64,000 bases of DNA from Phaeovulum veldkampii DSM 11550 (GTDB taxonomy: Bacteria > Pseudomonadota > Alphaproteobacteria > Rhodobacterales > Rhodobacteraceae), in assembly GCF_003034995.1 (NCBI RefSeq), contig NZ_PZKF01000007.1:1-64000 (forward strand), given 5' to 3'. Shown piece by piece: positions 19,984 through 30,378 of the stretch. The translations under genes and the position numbers were made by a program. Each line of letters opens with the position of its first letter. The first letter of the stretch is position 1. The notes beneath the pieces are model-generated. The model did no database searches. It was not told the DNA's origin and worked only from the letters and a program-made list of their open reading frames with translations.

Positions 19984-20519
19984 AGCTTGCGCCCGAACGC
20001 ATCAACCTCGCCCGGTGCGGCGCGGCGCAACCCGAAGGCCAGATGCGAGGCCACTACCACCACCGGATAAGCCACAAGCGTAGCGAGATATTGCAGCAGC
20101 GCCAAGCCCAGAGGCGGCTGCGGCACCATCAGCACCAGCAAGACCGTGCGCGTCAGCAGCAGCATTGCGGCCATCACCGCGCCAACAACCAGCCATTCCA
20201 GCAGAAATGTCAGATCGCGCAGCCCCGGTTCGCGCGCGCGTAAAAATTCGGTGCCTAGCAGCACCGCCAGCGCCCACAGCCCCGGCGGGCGCTGATACAT
20301 CAGGTCTTCCAGCACAAACACCGCCGCAATCATCAGCGCGGGCACATAATCGGGCCGCCGCAGCACCCATGCCAGAGTCAACGCCAGCATCAGGTCGGGG
20401 CCGGGCAGCCCGCCGGTGCCCGGCGAGATCGGCAGCAGGCGCAGAAACAGCAATGCCGCCGCAATCGCCAGATAGAGCGCGATGTGCCACAGCCGCTGTC
20501 GGGTGATCGGGTCAATCAT
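19980..20519 (-). CDS. mreD: Rod-shape determining protein MreD
   Basis: 179 residues, nearly all hydrophobic, with five or six predicted helices. It begins MIDPITRQRLWHIALYLAIAA, with the LPGPDLMLALTLAWVLRRPDYVP stretch typical of alphaproteobacterial MreD around residues 35-60. MreD links MreC to the inner-membrane elongation machinery. Identification rests mainly on its place between mreC and mrdA, overlapping both, and on the membrane profile, since MreD proteins diverge strongly. Confidence 0.9.
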   Translation of the reverse strand: MIDPITRQRLWHIALYLAIAAALLFLRLLPISPGTGGLPGPDLMLALTLAWVLRRPDYVPALMIAAVFVLEDLMYQRPPGLWALAVLLGTEFLRAREPGLRDLTFLLEWLVVGAVMAAMLLLTRTVLLVLMVPQPPLGLALLQYLATLVAYPVVVVASHLAFGLRRAAPGEVDAFGRKL

Positions 20520-21420
20520 CGCTGCCGCCTCTGGTCGGGGTGGCGGCCTCGGGGGCCGGTTCGGGCGGCGGCGGGATCAGTGGGCCCGCATCGCGCAATT
20601 GTTCGGCCGGGTGGCTGCGTAGCACGCGCAGGAAATCAAGCCGCTGGTAATCGGCCGCCAGCCGCACCCGCAGCCGCCGGTCCGACCCTTGAGCGACCTG
20701 ACCGACCAGAAGCCCCGCCGGAAACAGCCCGCCATCCCCCGAACTGATCACCCGGTCGCCGGGGCGCAACTGTTCGGGGCTTTCCAGAAAATCCAGCAGC
20801 GGCAGCGAGCTGTTGTCGCCCGCCAGAATCGCCCGCTGCCCCGAGGGCTGAATTGTCACCGGCACCCGGCTGGAGGTGTCGGTCAGCAGCACCACCCGGC
20901 TGGTCGATCGCCCGACGCCCGAGATGCGGCCCACCAGCCCAAGCCCGTCCATCGTCGCCCAGCCATCCACGATGCCATCGCGCCCGCCCACATTCAGCAG
21001 GACCGACTGCCGGAACGGGCTGCCCGAGTCGGCCAGCACCACGCCCGAAACCGATGTCAGCTTGGGGTCCAGCCGCACGCTGTTTTGCGCCAGCAGCTTG
21101 GCGTTTTGCTGTTCCAGTTGAACGGCGGCTTCCTTCCACGCCTTCATCTGCTGCAATTCGCGTCGAAGTTCCTGATTTTGTTCATATATTCTGGTGTAGG
21201 ATTGAAAGCCTTCGGCCATGTTCATGACCTTGGTCACGGGCACCATGGCCCAGTCGAAGGTCGGCACAAACCGGTCGATAAAGGCCGCACGAAACCTCTC
21301 GACGCGCGGGCTGTCGATCCGCCACAGCAGAAATGTGGCGCCCAAAACCAGCACCAGCACCGCAATCAGGATGCGGCGCACCGGCCCGGCATAGTCGATA
21401 TCATCACGGTCCCGTGCCAC
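20512..21420 (-). CDS. mreC: Rod-shape determining protein MreC
   Basis: 302 residues. One N-terminal membrane helix (about 14-32) is followed by a coiled coil (about 75-110, EQNQELRRELQQMKAWKEAAVQLEQQN in shorter pieces) and the periplasmic beta domain (VVLADSGSPFRQSVLLNVG, GDRVISSGDGGLFPAGL). The C-terminus is proline- and alanine-rich. MreC is the periplasmic partner that activates PBP2/RodA. It overlaps mreD by 8 bases and lies 48 bp after mreB. Confidence 0.95.
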   Translation of the reverse strand: MARDRDDIDYAGPVRRILIAVLVLVLGATFLLWRIDSPRVERFRAAFIDRFVPTFDWAMVPVTKVMNMAEGFQSYTRIYEQNQELRRELQQMKAWKEAAVQLEQQNAKLLAQNSVRLDPKLTSVSGVVLADSGSPFRQSVLLNVGGRDGIVDGWATMDGLGLVGRISGVGRSTSRVVLLTDTSSRVPVTIQPSGQRAILAGDNSSLPLLDFLESPEQLRPGDRVISSGDGGLFPAGLLVGQVAQGSDRRLRVRLAADYQRLDFLRVLRSHPAEQLRDAGPLIPPPPEPAPEAATPTRGGSDD

Positions 21421-21445
21421 GCTGGCCTCGTTTCAGGGGCAGGCA

Positions 21446-21461
21446 CCGGCCCGGAGGCCGG
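21446..21461 (-). terminator. Short hairpin between mreB and mreC
   Basis: CCGGCC pairs perfectly with GGCCGG across a 4-nt loop in the 48-bp gap. No T-run follows. It may set relative mreB versus mreC levels by partial termination or RNA processing; this is an inference from structure only. Confidence 0.35.
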
Positions 21462-21468
21462 CGCGCTT

Positions 21469-24223
<2,755 letters not shown>

Positions 24224-24269
24224 TCGGATGTTCCTTGCTCAGCTTTGCCATGGTTTCGGGCGCTGGTCA

Positions 24270-24305
24270 CCTCTGAGCGGTCGCGCCCTAAGGCACGCTC
24301 AGAGG
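24270..24305 (-). promoter_or_regulatory. Attenuator stem of the leuA leader
   Basis: A perfect 10-bp inverted repeat, CCTCTGAGCG with CGCTCAGAGG, separated by 16 bases. One arm overlaps the last Leu codon and stop of the leader peptide. A GGGCGC just downstream of that stop can instead pair with GCGCCC nearer leuA, so alternative stems exist. No clear U-tract was seen, so control may work through termination without a strong U-run or through access to the leuA start. Confidence 0.6.
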
Positions 24306-24385
24306 CAGCTAAGGAGCAGCAGACCACGGAGACTGAGGGCGCGGGGCGCGCCACAGGCAGAGGAAATATGCAGGGTCCGTATCAT
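24299..24385 (-). CDS. leuL: leuA leader peptide
   Basis: A 28-codon frame (MIRTLHISSACGAPRALSLR, then G and four consecutive Leu codons CTG CTG CTC CTT, then Ser-Cys-Leu and TGA). Seven more or less clustered leucines, four in a row, sit just before a hairpin that overlaps the stop. This is the classic arrangement for ribosome-stalling attenuation by charged tRNA-Leu. There is no Shine-Dalgarno; the start lies about 9 bases from a TATAGT -10 box, so the message is probably leaderless. Confidence 0.75.
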   Translation of the reverse strand: MIRTLHISSACGAPRALSLRGLLLLSCL

Positions 24386-24393
24386 GAGGCCGG

Positions 24394-24399
24394 ACTATA
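24394..24399 (-). promoter_or_regulatory. -10 box of the leuA leader transcript
   Basis: TATAGT on the minus strand, placed so that transcription would begin within a few bases of the leader-peptide ATG at 24385. The -35 is poor: a CTTCCC lies about 17 bp upstream, and TTGCAC is too far at 22 bp. Confidence 0.45.
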
Positions 24400-24429
24400 G
24401 GCGGCGGACGCGAAAAGGGAAGTGCAAAA

Positions 24430-24457
24430 TTGACCTTGCTGCGGGGCCTGCTAACTG
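24430..24457 (+). promoter_or_regulatory. Candidate promoter of the dehydrogenase-photolyase pair
   Basis: TTGACC at 24430-24435, a 16-bp spacer and TAACTG at 24452-24457. The predicted start is around 24464, 13 bases before the ATG at 24477. It is divergent from the leuA leader promoter. Confidence 0.4.
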
Positions 24458-24476
24458 GGGCCAAACGGGGGGTATC

Positions 24477-25121
24477 ATGCGGGCGTTGATCATAGGCGAT
24501 ACGGGCGGCATTGGCGCCGCGGTGGCGGCGCATCTGGCCGGGCAGGGGGCCGATGTCACCGGCCTGTCACGGGCGCGCGACGGGCTGAACCTGACCGACG
24601 AGGGCAGTATCGCCCGCGTGCTGGGCGCGCTTGATGGCGCGTTCGATCTGATCTTTGTGGCCACCGGGGCGCTGGGCCAGCCCGAAAAGACGCTGAAGGT
24701 GCTTGATCCCGCCCAGATGGCGGCGCAGTTTGCGCTGAACGCCATGGGGCCCGCGCTGGTGCTGAAACATGCGCTGCACTTGATGCCGCGCGACCGCCGC
24801 GCGGTCTTTGCCGCGCTGTCGGCGCGGGTCGGCTCGATCGGCGACAACCGGCTGGGGGGGTGGTACTCCTACCGCGCCGCCAAGGCCGCGCTCAACCAGT
24901 TGATCCATACCGCTGCCATCGAGGTGGCGCGCAGCCACCGCAACGCCATCGTGGCCTGCCTGCACCCCGGCACCGTTGCCACCCGTTTCACCGAGGGCTA
25001 TGGCCACGACAAGCTGGCACCTGCCGATGCCGCCGCGCGGCTGATTGCGGTGATCGAGGGTCTGACGCCCGCCGAAACGGGCGGATTTTTCGACCAGACC
25101 GGTGCGCGGGTGGCGTGGTGA
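24477..25121 (+). CDS. Short-chain dehydrogenase/reductase (SDR family)
   Basis: 214 residues. The nucleotide site is shortened to IGDTGGIGAAVA near the N-terminus. The active-site Tyr and Lys are in YSYRAAKAALN, preceded by a Ser-rich LSARVGS strand. The HPGTVATRF motif after the active site is typical of CsgA-like SDR proteins. Substrate is unknown. Its stop overlaps the GTG start of the photolyase gene (GTGA), so the two are translated as a pair, a pairing that may mean a shared stress regulon. Confidence 0.82.
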   Translation: MRALIIGDTGGIGAAVAAHLAGQGADVTGLSRARDGLNLTDEGSIARVLGALDGAFDLIFVATGALGQPEKTLKVLDPAQMAAQFALNAMGPALVLKHALHLMPRDRRAVFAALSARVGSIGDNRLGGWYSYRAAKAALNQLIHTAAIEVARSHRNAIVACLHPGTVATRFTEGYGHDKLAPADAAARLIAVIEGLTPAETGGFFDQTGARVAW

Positions 25122-26641
25122 GGCTGGTTCTGGTCCTTGGCGATCAACTGACCGAGGCGTTGCCCGCCCTGCGCGCAGCCGACCCGGCCCGCGATGTGGT
25201 GATGATGGCCGAGGTGATGGCCGAAGCCACCTATGCCCGGCATCATCCGCAAAAGATCGCACTGTTTTTCGCAGCGATGCGCAAGTTCGCCGCGACGTTG
25301 CAGGCACAGGGCTGGCGCGTGGTCTACAGCCCGCTGGACGACCCGGACAATACCCACACGATCCCCGGCGAGGTGATGCGCCGCGCCGCCGAACACGGCG
25401 CTGCCGAGGTCGTCGTCACCGAACCTGGCGAGTGGCGCCTGATCGCGGCGCTGGAGGCGCTGCCCCTGCCGGTGGCGATGATTGCCGATGACCGCTTTTT
25501 CTGCACCCGTGCCGAATTTGCCGACTGGGCGCAGGGCCGCAAGGAATTGCGGATGGAGTGGTTCTACCGCGAGATGCGCCGCCGCAGCGGCGTGTTGATG
25601 GAGGGCGACAGCCCCGCGGGCGGCCGCTGGAACTATGATACCGAAAACCGCAAGCCCGCCGCGGCCGATCTGTTCCGGCCCGCACCTGTCGAATTTCAAC
25701 CAGATGAGACGACAGAGGCGGTTCTTTGGCTGGTAGAATTACACTTTTCAAACAATTTTGGAAATCTGCATCCGTTTCGCTGGGCGACCGACCGCGTCGG
25801 CGCGCTGGCGGCGCTTGATCACTTCATCACCCACGCTCTGCCTGATTTCGGTGCCACACAGGATGCGATGCTGGCAGGCGACCCGGTGCTGAACCATGCG
25901 CTGTTGTCGCCCTATCTGAACCTTGGCCTGCTGACCCCGCGTGAGGTGGTGGCCGCCGCCGAGGCGGCATGGCGCGCGGGGCGGGTGCCGATCGCCTCGG
26001 CCGAGGGGTTCATCCGCCAGATCCTTGGCTGGCGCGAATTCGTGCGCGGCGTCTATTTTCACGAAGGCCCCGGCTATACCGCCCGCAACGCGCTGGGCCA
26101 TGGCCGCGCGCTGCCTGGCGCCTACTGGGGCAGCGCCACGCAGATGGCCTGCCTTGCGCAGGTGGTGGGCCAGACCCGCGACAGGGCCTATGCCCACCAC
26201 ATCCAGCGGCTGATGGTGGCGGGCAATTTCGCGCTGCTGGCGGGCGTCGATCCGGCGCAGGTGCATGCGTGGTTCCTGTCGGTTTATATCGACGCCGTGG
26301 AATGGGTCGAGGCGCCGAACACGCTGGGTATGAGCCAGTTTGCCGATGGTGGCGTGGTGGGGTCAAAACCCTATGTCTCGTCGGGGGCCTATATCGACCG
26401 GATGTCGGATTACTGCGCCGCCTGCGCCTACCGGGTGAAGGACCGCACAGGCCCGCGGGCCTGCCCGTTCAACCTGCTCTATTGGCATTTTCTGCACCGG
26501 CACCGTGACCGCTTTGCCCGCAATCCGCGGATGGGCGCGATCTATGCCGGATGGAACCGCCGCCCCGAGGCCGACCGCACCCGCCTGCTGACCGAGGCCG
26601 ATGCGTGGCTTGCGCGCCTGGACGCGGGCGAGGCGGTTTAG
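25118..26641 (+). CDS. Iron-sulfur bacterial cryptochrome/photolyase (PhrB/CryB type)
   Basis: 507 residues from GTG. The N-terminal Rossmann domain (VLVLGDQLTEALPAL) binds the lumazine-type antenna, and the helical domain binds FAD. Four cysteines, C345, C433, C436 and C449, have spacings 88, 3 and 13. As I recall the Agrobacterium PhrB ligands (350, 438, 441, 454), these are the same intervals, which supports a [4Fe-4S] cluster. Members repair (6-4) photoproducts (PhrB) or also affect light-dependent gene expression (CryB of Rhodobacter). It is translationally coupled to the upstream dehydrogenase. Confidence 0.93.
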   Translation: MRLVLVLGDQLTEALPALRAADPARDVVMMAEVMAEATYARHHPQKIALFFAAMRKFAATLQAQGWRVVYSPLDDPDNTHTIPGEVMRRAAEHGAAEVVVTEPGEWRLIAALEALPLPVAMIADDRFFCTRAEFADWAQGRKELRMEWFYREMRRRSGVLMEGDSPAGGRWNYDTENRKPAAADLFRPAPVEFQPDETTEAVLWLVELHFSNNFGNLHPFRWATDRVGALAALDHFITHALPDFGATQDAMLAGDPVLNHALLSPYLNLGLLTPREVVAAAEAAWRAGRVPIASAEGFIRQILGWREFVRGVYFHEGPGYTARNALGHGRALPGAYWGSATQMACLAQVVGQTRDRAYAHHIQRLMVAGNFALLAGVDPAQVHAWFLSVYIDAVEWVEAPNTLGMSQFADGGVVGSKPYVSSGAYIDRMSDYCAACAYRVKDRTGPRACPFNLLYWHFLHRHRDRFARNPRMGAIYAGWNRRPEADRTRLLTEADAWLARLDAGEAV

Positions 26642-26645
26642 GCGG

Positions 26646-28085
26646 CTACTCGGCGGGTGCGGGGCTGGCGGGGGCAGGCTCCGGCTCGATCAGGCGGTCA
26701 TCCTCCCAGATGCCTGCCTGATCCTCGGCCCCGGCGCGGCGCAGGGTGCCGCGGCCCTGCCGCTTGCCCGCAACAAAGCCGCCGTCGTAAACCGCGCCAT
26801 CGGGATAGGTGGCCACCCCGATGCCCTCGATCTCGCCCGCGGCCCAGTCGCCTTCATAGGCAAATCCGTCGGGGCGGGTCAGACGGCCGGTTCCGTTCCG
26901 CTCTCCCCGCAGGAAGGTGCCGGTGTAGACAGCGCCGTCGGCATAGCTGGCCACGCCCGCGCCATGGCGCTTGCCATCTTGCCAGCCGCCCTCGTAGATC
27001 GAGCCGTCGGCATAGGTCATCCGGCCCTGGCCATCGGCCTTGCCGCCCTTGAAATCGCCCTCATAGACCAGCCCGTTGGCGTAACGCGCCCGCCCCCGCC
27101 CCTCGATCACGCCCGCGGCCCAGCCGCCTTCATAGCCTGACCCGTCGACATAGGTGATGCGGCCCTGGCCCTCGGGCAGACCCCTGGCAAAGCCCCCTTC
27201 ATAAACCGCGCCATCGGCATAGCGCACCCGGCCCGGCCCCTGCATCCGGCCCGCGACCCAGGCCCCCTCGGCCAGATAGCCATCGGCGCCGCGCAGCGTG
27301 CCGGAGCCGTGGCGCAGATCATCCTTAAAGCCGCCCTCATAGCTGTCGCCGCCCTCGGATCTGGCACGGCCGATGCCGTGGCGCTTGCCATTGCGCATCT
27401 GGCCTTCGTAGGTGTCGCCATTGGGTTGGCTCAGCCGACCCTCGCCCGCCATCTGGCCCGCGGCCCAGCCACCATCGTAGATCGTGCCGTCGGGCAGGGT
27501 CAGCCGGCCTTGCCCGGCGCGCTGGCCTGCCTGCATCTGGCCCTCATAGACCGCGCCATCGGGGTAGGTGATGCGGCCGCGGCCCTGTTTCACGCCTGCT
27601 GCCCAGTCCCCTTCGTAGCGGTAGCCGCCGGGTTCTTCCAGCACGCCCTGACCGTGGTATTTTCCGGCCAGAAAACCGCCCGCATACCGCGCTCCGTTGG
27701 CATAGATCGCGCGTCCCTGTCCGGTGATCACACCCGCGGCCCAATCGCCTTCATAGCTGGACCCGTCGGCATAGGTTATGCGGCCCCTGCCCTCGGGCAG
27801 GCCGCGGGCAAACTGCCCTTCATAAACCGACCCGTCGGGGAATTTGGCCCGGCCCGTGCCGCTGATTTCGCCCGCGACCCATTCGCCTTCATAGTCATAG
27901 CCATTGGGCAGCCGGTAGCGACCCTGCCCGTGTTGCTTGCCGTTCAGAAAGCTGCCTTCGTAAAACCCGCCATCGTCATATTGCTTGAGAACCGGCGCCT
28001 CGGCCTGCGCCCCCGACGGGCCAAAGGCCGCCAGTGTCGCAAACCCGATCCCGGCCCAAAGCCTGCGCCCCATCGCCCCCGCCAT
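26646..28085 (-). CDS. Exported protein of 18 MORN repeats
   Basis: 479 residues with a signal peptide ending near GAQA (residue 28). It then carries 18 consecutive 23-residue MORN units of the form YEGxWxxGxxxGxGxxxYxDG, and a proline- and glutamate-rich tail. One unit is degenerate, opening AEG instead of YEG. MORN repeats form long beta sheets that bind lipids or proteins in eukaryotes; in bacteria the role is mostly unknown. A periplasmic or surface location is inferred from the signal peptide. It converges with the photolyase gene, 4 bp apart. Confidence 0.9.
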   Translation of the reverse strand: MAGAMGRRLWAGIGFATLAAFGPSGAQAEAPVLKQYDDGGFYEGSFLNGKQHGQGRYRLPNGYDYEGEWVAGEISGTGRAKFPDGSVYEGQFARGLPEGRGRITYADGSSYEGDWAAGVITGQGRAIYANGARYAGGFLAGKYHGQGVLEEPGGYRYEGDWAAGVKQGRGRITYPDGAVYEGQMQAGQRAGQGRLTLPDGTIYDGGWAAGQMAGEGRLSQPNGDTYEGQMRNGKRHGIGRARSEGGDSYEGGFKDDLRHGSGTLRGADGYLAEGAWVAGRMQGPGRVRYADGAVYEGGFARGLPEGQGRITYVDGSGYEGGWAAGVIEGRGRARYANGLVYEGDFKGGKADGQGRMTYADGSIYEGGWQDGKRHGAGVASYADGAVYTGTFLRGERNGTGRLTRPDGFAYEGDWAAGEIEGIGVATYPDGAVYDGGFVAGKRQGRGTLRRAGAEDQAGIWEDDRLIEPEPAPASPAPAE

Positions 28086-28226
28086 TCCGCCGATCTCTGC
28101 TGCGGGCCGTGCTGCCCGTGGACCAAAGCCTAAAGGCCGGGTCGCGCCCGCGCAAGCGGCGCCACGCCCTTTCCCTTGCGCCCCAGTCTGCTAAACCGGA
28201 CCTGCAAGTCCCGCAGGAGGCAGCCG

Positions 28227-29885
28227 ATGGCCGACAGATTCCGCCTGACACTGGCGCAGTTGAACCCCACCGTGGGTGCGCTGGCCGCCAATGCCGCCAA
28301 GGCTCGCGATGCCTGGGCCCAGGGGCGCGCGGCGGGGGCCGATCTGGTGGCGCTGCCCGAGATGTTCCTGACCGGCTATCAGACCCAGGATCTGGTGCTG
28401 AAACCCGCCTTTCAGCGCGATGTGGCCGCTGAACTGGCGCGTCTGGCCGCTGCCTGCGCCGATGGCCCGGCGCTGGGCATCGGTGCGCCCCATGCCGAGG
28501 GCGGGCGGCTCTATAATGCGTGGTGGGTCTTGAAGGGCGGGCAGGTTGTGGCGCGGATGCTGAAACATCACCTGCCGCACCACGATGTATTTGATGAAAT
28601 GCGCCTGTTCGACCCCGGCCCCGACCCGCAGCCCTACCGGATCGGGCCGCTCAGCCTTGGCTCGCCGGTCTGCGAGGATGCCTGGCACCCCAAGGTCGCG
28701 GGCGCCTTGGCTGCGGCGGGGGCCGAGGTGCTGCTGGTCCCGAACGGCTCGCCCTATCGGCGCGGCAAGCTTGACCTGCGGCTGGGCGTCACGCGGGCCC
28801 GGGTCGCGGAAACCGGGTTGCCGCTGGTTTATCTCAATGCGGTGGGCGGGCAGGACGACCAGTTGTTCGACGGGGCAAGTTTCGTGCTGGATCCGGCGGG
28901 CAAGGTGGTGGCGCAGCTTCCGGCCTTCGAGGAGGCCGTGGCGCATCTGAGCTTTGTCCGTGGCGCCGCAGGCTGGCGCTGTGAACCGGCCGCCTGCGCG
29001 CCCCAGCCGGACGATCTGGAACAGGACTATCGCGCCATGGTGCTGGGCCTGTCGGATTATCTGGGCAAGTCCGGGTTTTCGCGGGTGCTGCTGGGCCTGT
29101 CGGGCGGGATCGATTCGGCGCTGGTGGCCGCCCTTGCGGCCGATGCGCTGGGGCCGGGCAATGTGCGCTGCGTGATGCTGCCCTCGGAATATACCTCGCC
29201 GGCGTCGCTGGCGGATGCCACCGCGGTGGCGCAGCGACTGGGCTGCCGGCTGGACACCATCCCCATCGACGGGCCGCGCGATGCGGTGGCGGCGGCGCTG
29301 GCGCCGCTGATGGCGGGCACCAAACCCGACGTGACCGAGGAAAACATCCAGTCGCGGCTGCGTGGTATTCTGCTGATGGCGCTGTCGAACAAGTTCGGCG
29401 AAATGCTGCTGACCACCGGCAACAAATCCGAGGTGGCCACTGGCTACGGCACCATTTATGGCGATATGGCGGGCGGCTATAATCCGCTGAAAGACCTTTA
29501 CAAGACCCGCGTGTTCGACACCTGCCGCTGGCGCAACGCCAACCACCGCTCATGGATGCAGGCCCCCGCGGGCGAGGTGATCCCGCCGCGGGTGATCGAC
29601 AAGCCGCCCAGCGCCGAATTGCGCCCCGACCAGAAGGACGAGGACAGCCTGCCCCCCTATCCGGTGCTGGATGCGATCCTTGAACGGCTGATCGAAGGCG
29701 ATCAGTCGGTAGCCGAGGTGGTGGCGGCCGGGTTTGATCGCGCCACGGTCAAGCGGGTGGAACATCTGATCTGCATTTCCGAATGGAAACGCTTTCAGTC
29801 GGCCCCTGGCCCTCGGTTGACCACGCGCGCCTTCTGGCTCGACCGCCGCTATCCGATCGTGAACCGTTGGCGCGACGAGGGCTGA
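28227..29885 (+). CDS. nadE: Glutamine-dependent NAD+ synthetase
   Basis: 552 residues. The N-terminal nitrilase-type glutaminase domain has the triad E45, K113 and C149 (ALPEMF, RMLKHHL, GSPVCEDAW). The C-terminal synthetase domain has the ATP pyrophosphatase loop LSGGIDSA, and TTGNKSEVATGY. It turns nicotinate adenine dinucleotide into NAD+ with glutamine and ATP in the cytosol. The ATG has GGAGG 6 bases upstream. Confidence 0.96.
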   Translation: MADRFRLTLAQLNPTVGALAANAAKARDAWAQGRAAGADLVALPEMFLTGYQTQDLVLKPAFQRDVAAELARLAAACADGPALGIGAPHAEGGRLYNAWWVLKGGQVVARMLKHHLPHHDVFDEMRLFDPGPDPQPYRIGPLSLGSPVCEDAWHPKVAGALAAAGAEVLLVPNGSPYRRGKLDLRLGVTRARVAETGLPLVYLNAVGGQDDQLFDGASFVLDPAGKVVAQLPAFEEAVAHLSFVRGAAGWRCEPAACAPQPDDLEQDYRAMVLGLSDYLGKSGFSRVLLGLSGGIDSALVAALAADALGPGNVRCVMLPSEYTSPASLADATAVAQRLGCRLDTIPIDGPRDAVAAALAPLMAGTKPDVTEENIQSRLRGILLMALSNKFGEMLLTTGNKSEVATGYGTIYGDMAGGYNPLKDLYKTRVFDTCRWRNANHRSWMQAPAGEVIPPRVIDKPPSAELRPDQKDEDSLPPYPVLDAILERLIEGDQSVAEVVAAGFDRATVKRVEHLICISEWKRFQSAPGPRLTTRAFWLDRRYPIVNRWRDEG

Positions 29886-29917
29886 GGCCCGAGTTTTCCG
29901 CAGTGCGGGTTTTCCGC

Positions 29918-29946
29918 TTGACGGGGGCAGGGCGCTTGACTAGGTA
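29918..29946 (+). promoter_or_regulatory. Sigma-70-type promoter of tRNA-Met
   Basis: TTGACG at 29918-29923, a 17-bp spacer and TAGGTA at 29941-29946. The predicted transcription start is about 7 bases before the tRNA at 29960. The -10 region (CTAGGTAGC, 29940-29948) is repeated exactly inside the tRNA 5' end. Confidence 0.6.
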
Positions 29947-29959
29947 GCGCCCCACGGAT

Positions 29960-30036
29960 GGCTAGGTAGCTCAGCTGGTTAGAGCACGTGACTCATAATC
30001 ACGGGGTCGGGGGTTCGAGTCCCCCCCTCGCCACCA
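29960..30036 (+). tRNA. tRNA-Met (anticodon CAT) with an acceptor-stem mismatch
   Basis: 77 nt with encoded CCA. The anticodon stem CGTGA/TCACG, loop CTCATAA, and T stem GGGGG/CCCCC are perfect. The acceptor GGCTAGG faces CCTCGCC, giving a T4-C69 mismatch where the normal elongator has a G-C pair. The general layout fits elongator tRNA-Met; an initiator or a lysidine-modified tRNA-Ile2 is less likely. The mismatch could reduce function or be tolerated. Confidence 0.9.
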
Positions 30037-30378
30037 ACTCAACCACCAGATTTTGTTGAGCCTGCGGTGTTCTCTGCAGAGGCGCTTACCGTTTGCGTTC
30101 GCTTACCGTTTGCGTTCCGGTTCCGTGCGTGTCCAGCGTCGCAATCGCCGATTCTCCGACCGCCCGAAACAGGGCGGGTCAAGAATGGTTTGGCTGTCTT
30201 TTGCGCTGCCGCCGGTGATCGTGGTAATTTCTGGCGCGGTTGCCCGCGTCAGGTGGTGCAGATCGTGACCGCGCTTGACCTGGACCCTGCGTGAGGTGAC
30301 TGGGGGGGCATATTAGCCCGCTCTTGCTGGTTTGGGGGTAGCCGACCGCTCTTGCGGCTCTGAAACCCTCAAATGTGG
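30037..30378. other. Non-coding stretch between tRNA-Met and the glycosyltransferase cluster
   Basis: About 340 bp with no convincing gene on either strand. It holds a CTCAAC/GTTGAG inverted repeat right after the tRNA (30038-30060), a 17-bp tandem duplication (30084-30117), and a T- and G-rich segment up to the stop of the minus-strand glycosyltransferase. No integrase remnant or repeat of the tRNA 3' end was found. Confidence 0.6.
30084..30117. repeat. 17-bp perfect tandem duplication
   Basis: The unit GCTTACCGTTTGCGTTC occurs twice head to tail (30084-30100 and 30101-30117) with no mismatch, in otherwise unique non-coding DNA. Confidence 0.9.

Noticed and set aside
26646-28085. 69-bp tandem repeats as a minisatellite or CRISPR
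   Set aside because: They are in-frame codons of one protein with MORN consensus; variation follows amino-acid conservation.
30053-30294. Short plus-strand frames after tRNA-Met
   Set aside because: They span the 17-bp duplication, lack a good start, and show no conserved text.
29960-30378. Integration site (attB/attR) at tRNA-Met
   Set aside because: No second copy of the tRNA 3' end and no integrase gene within the window; only the position suggests an island.
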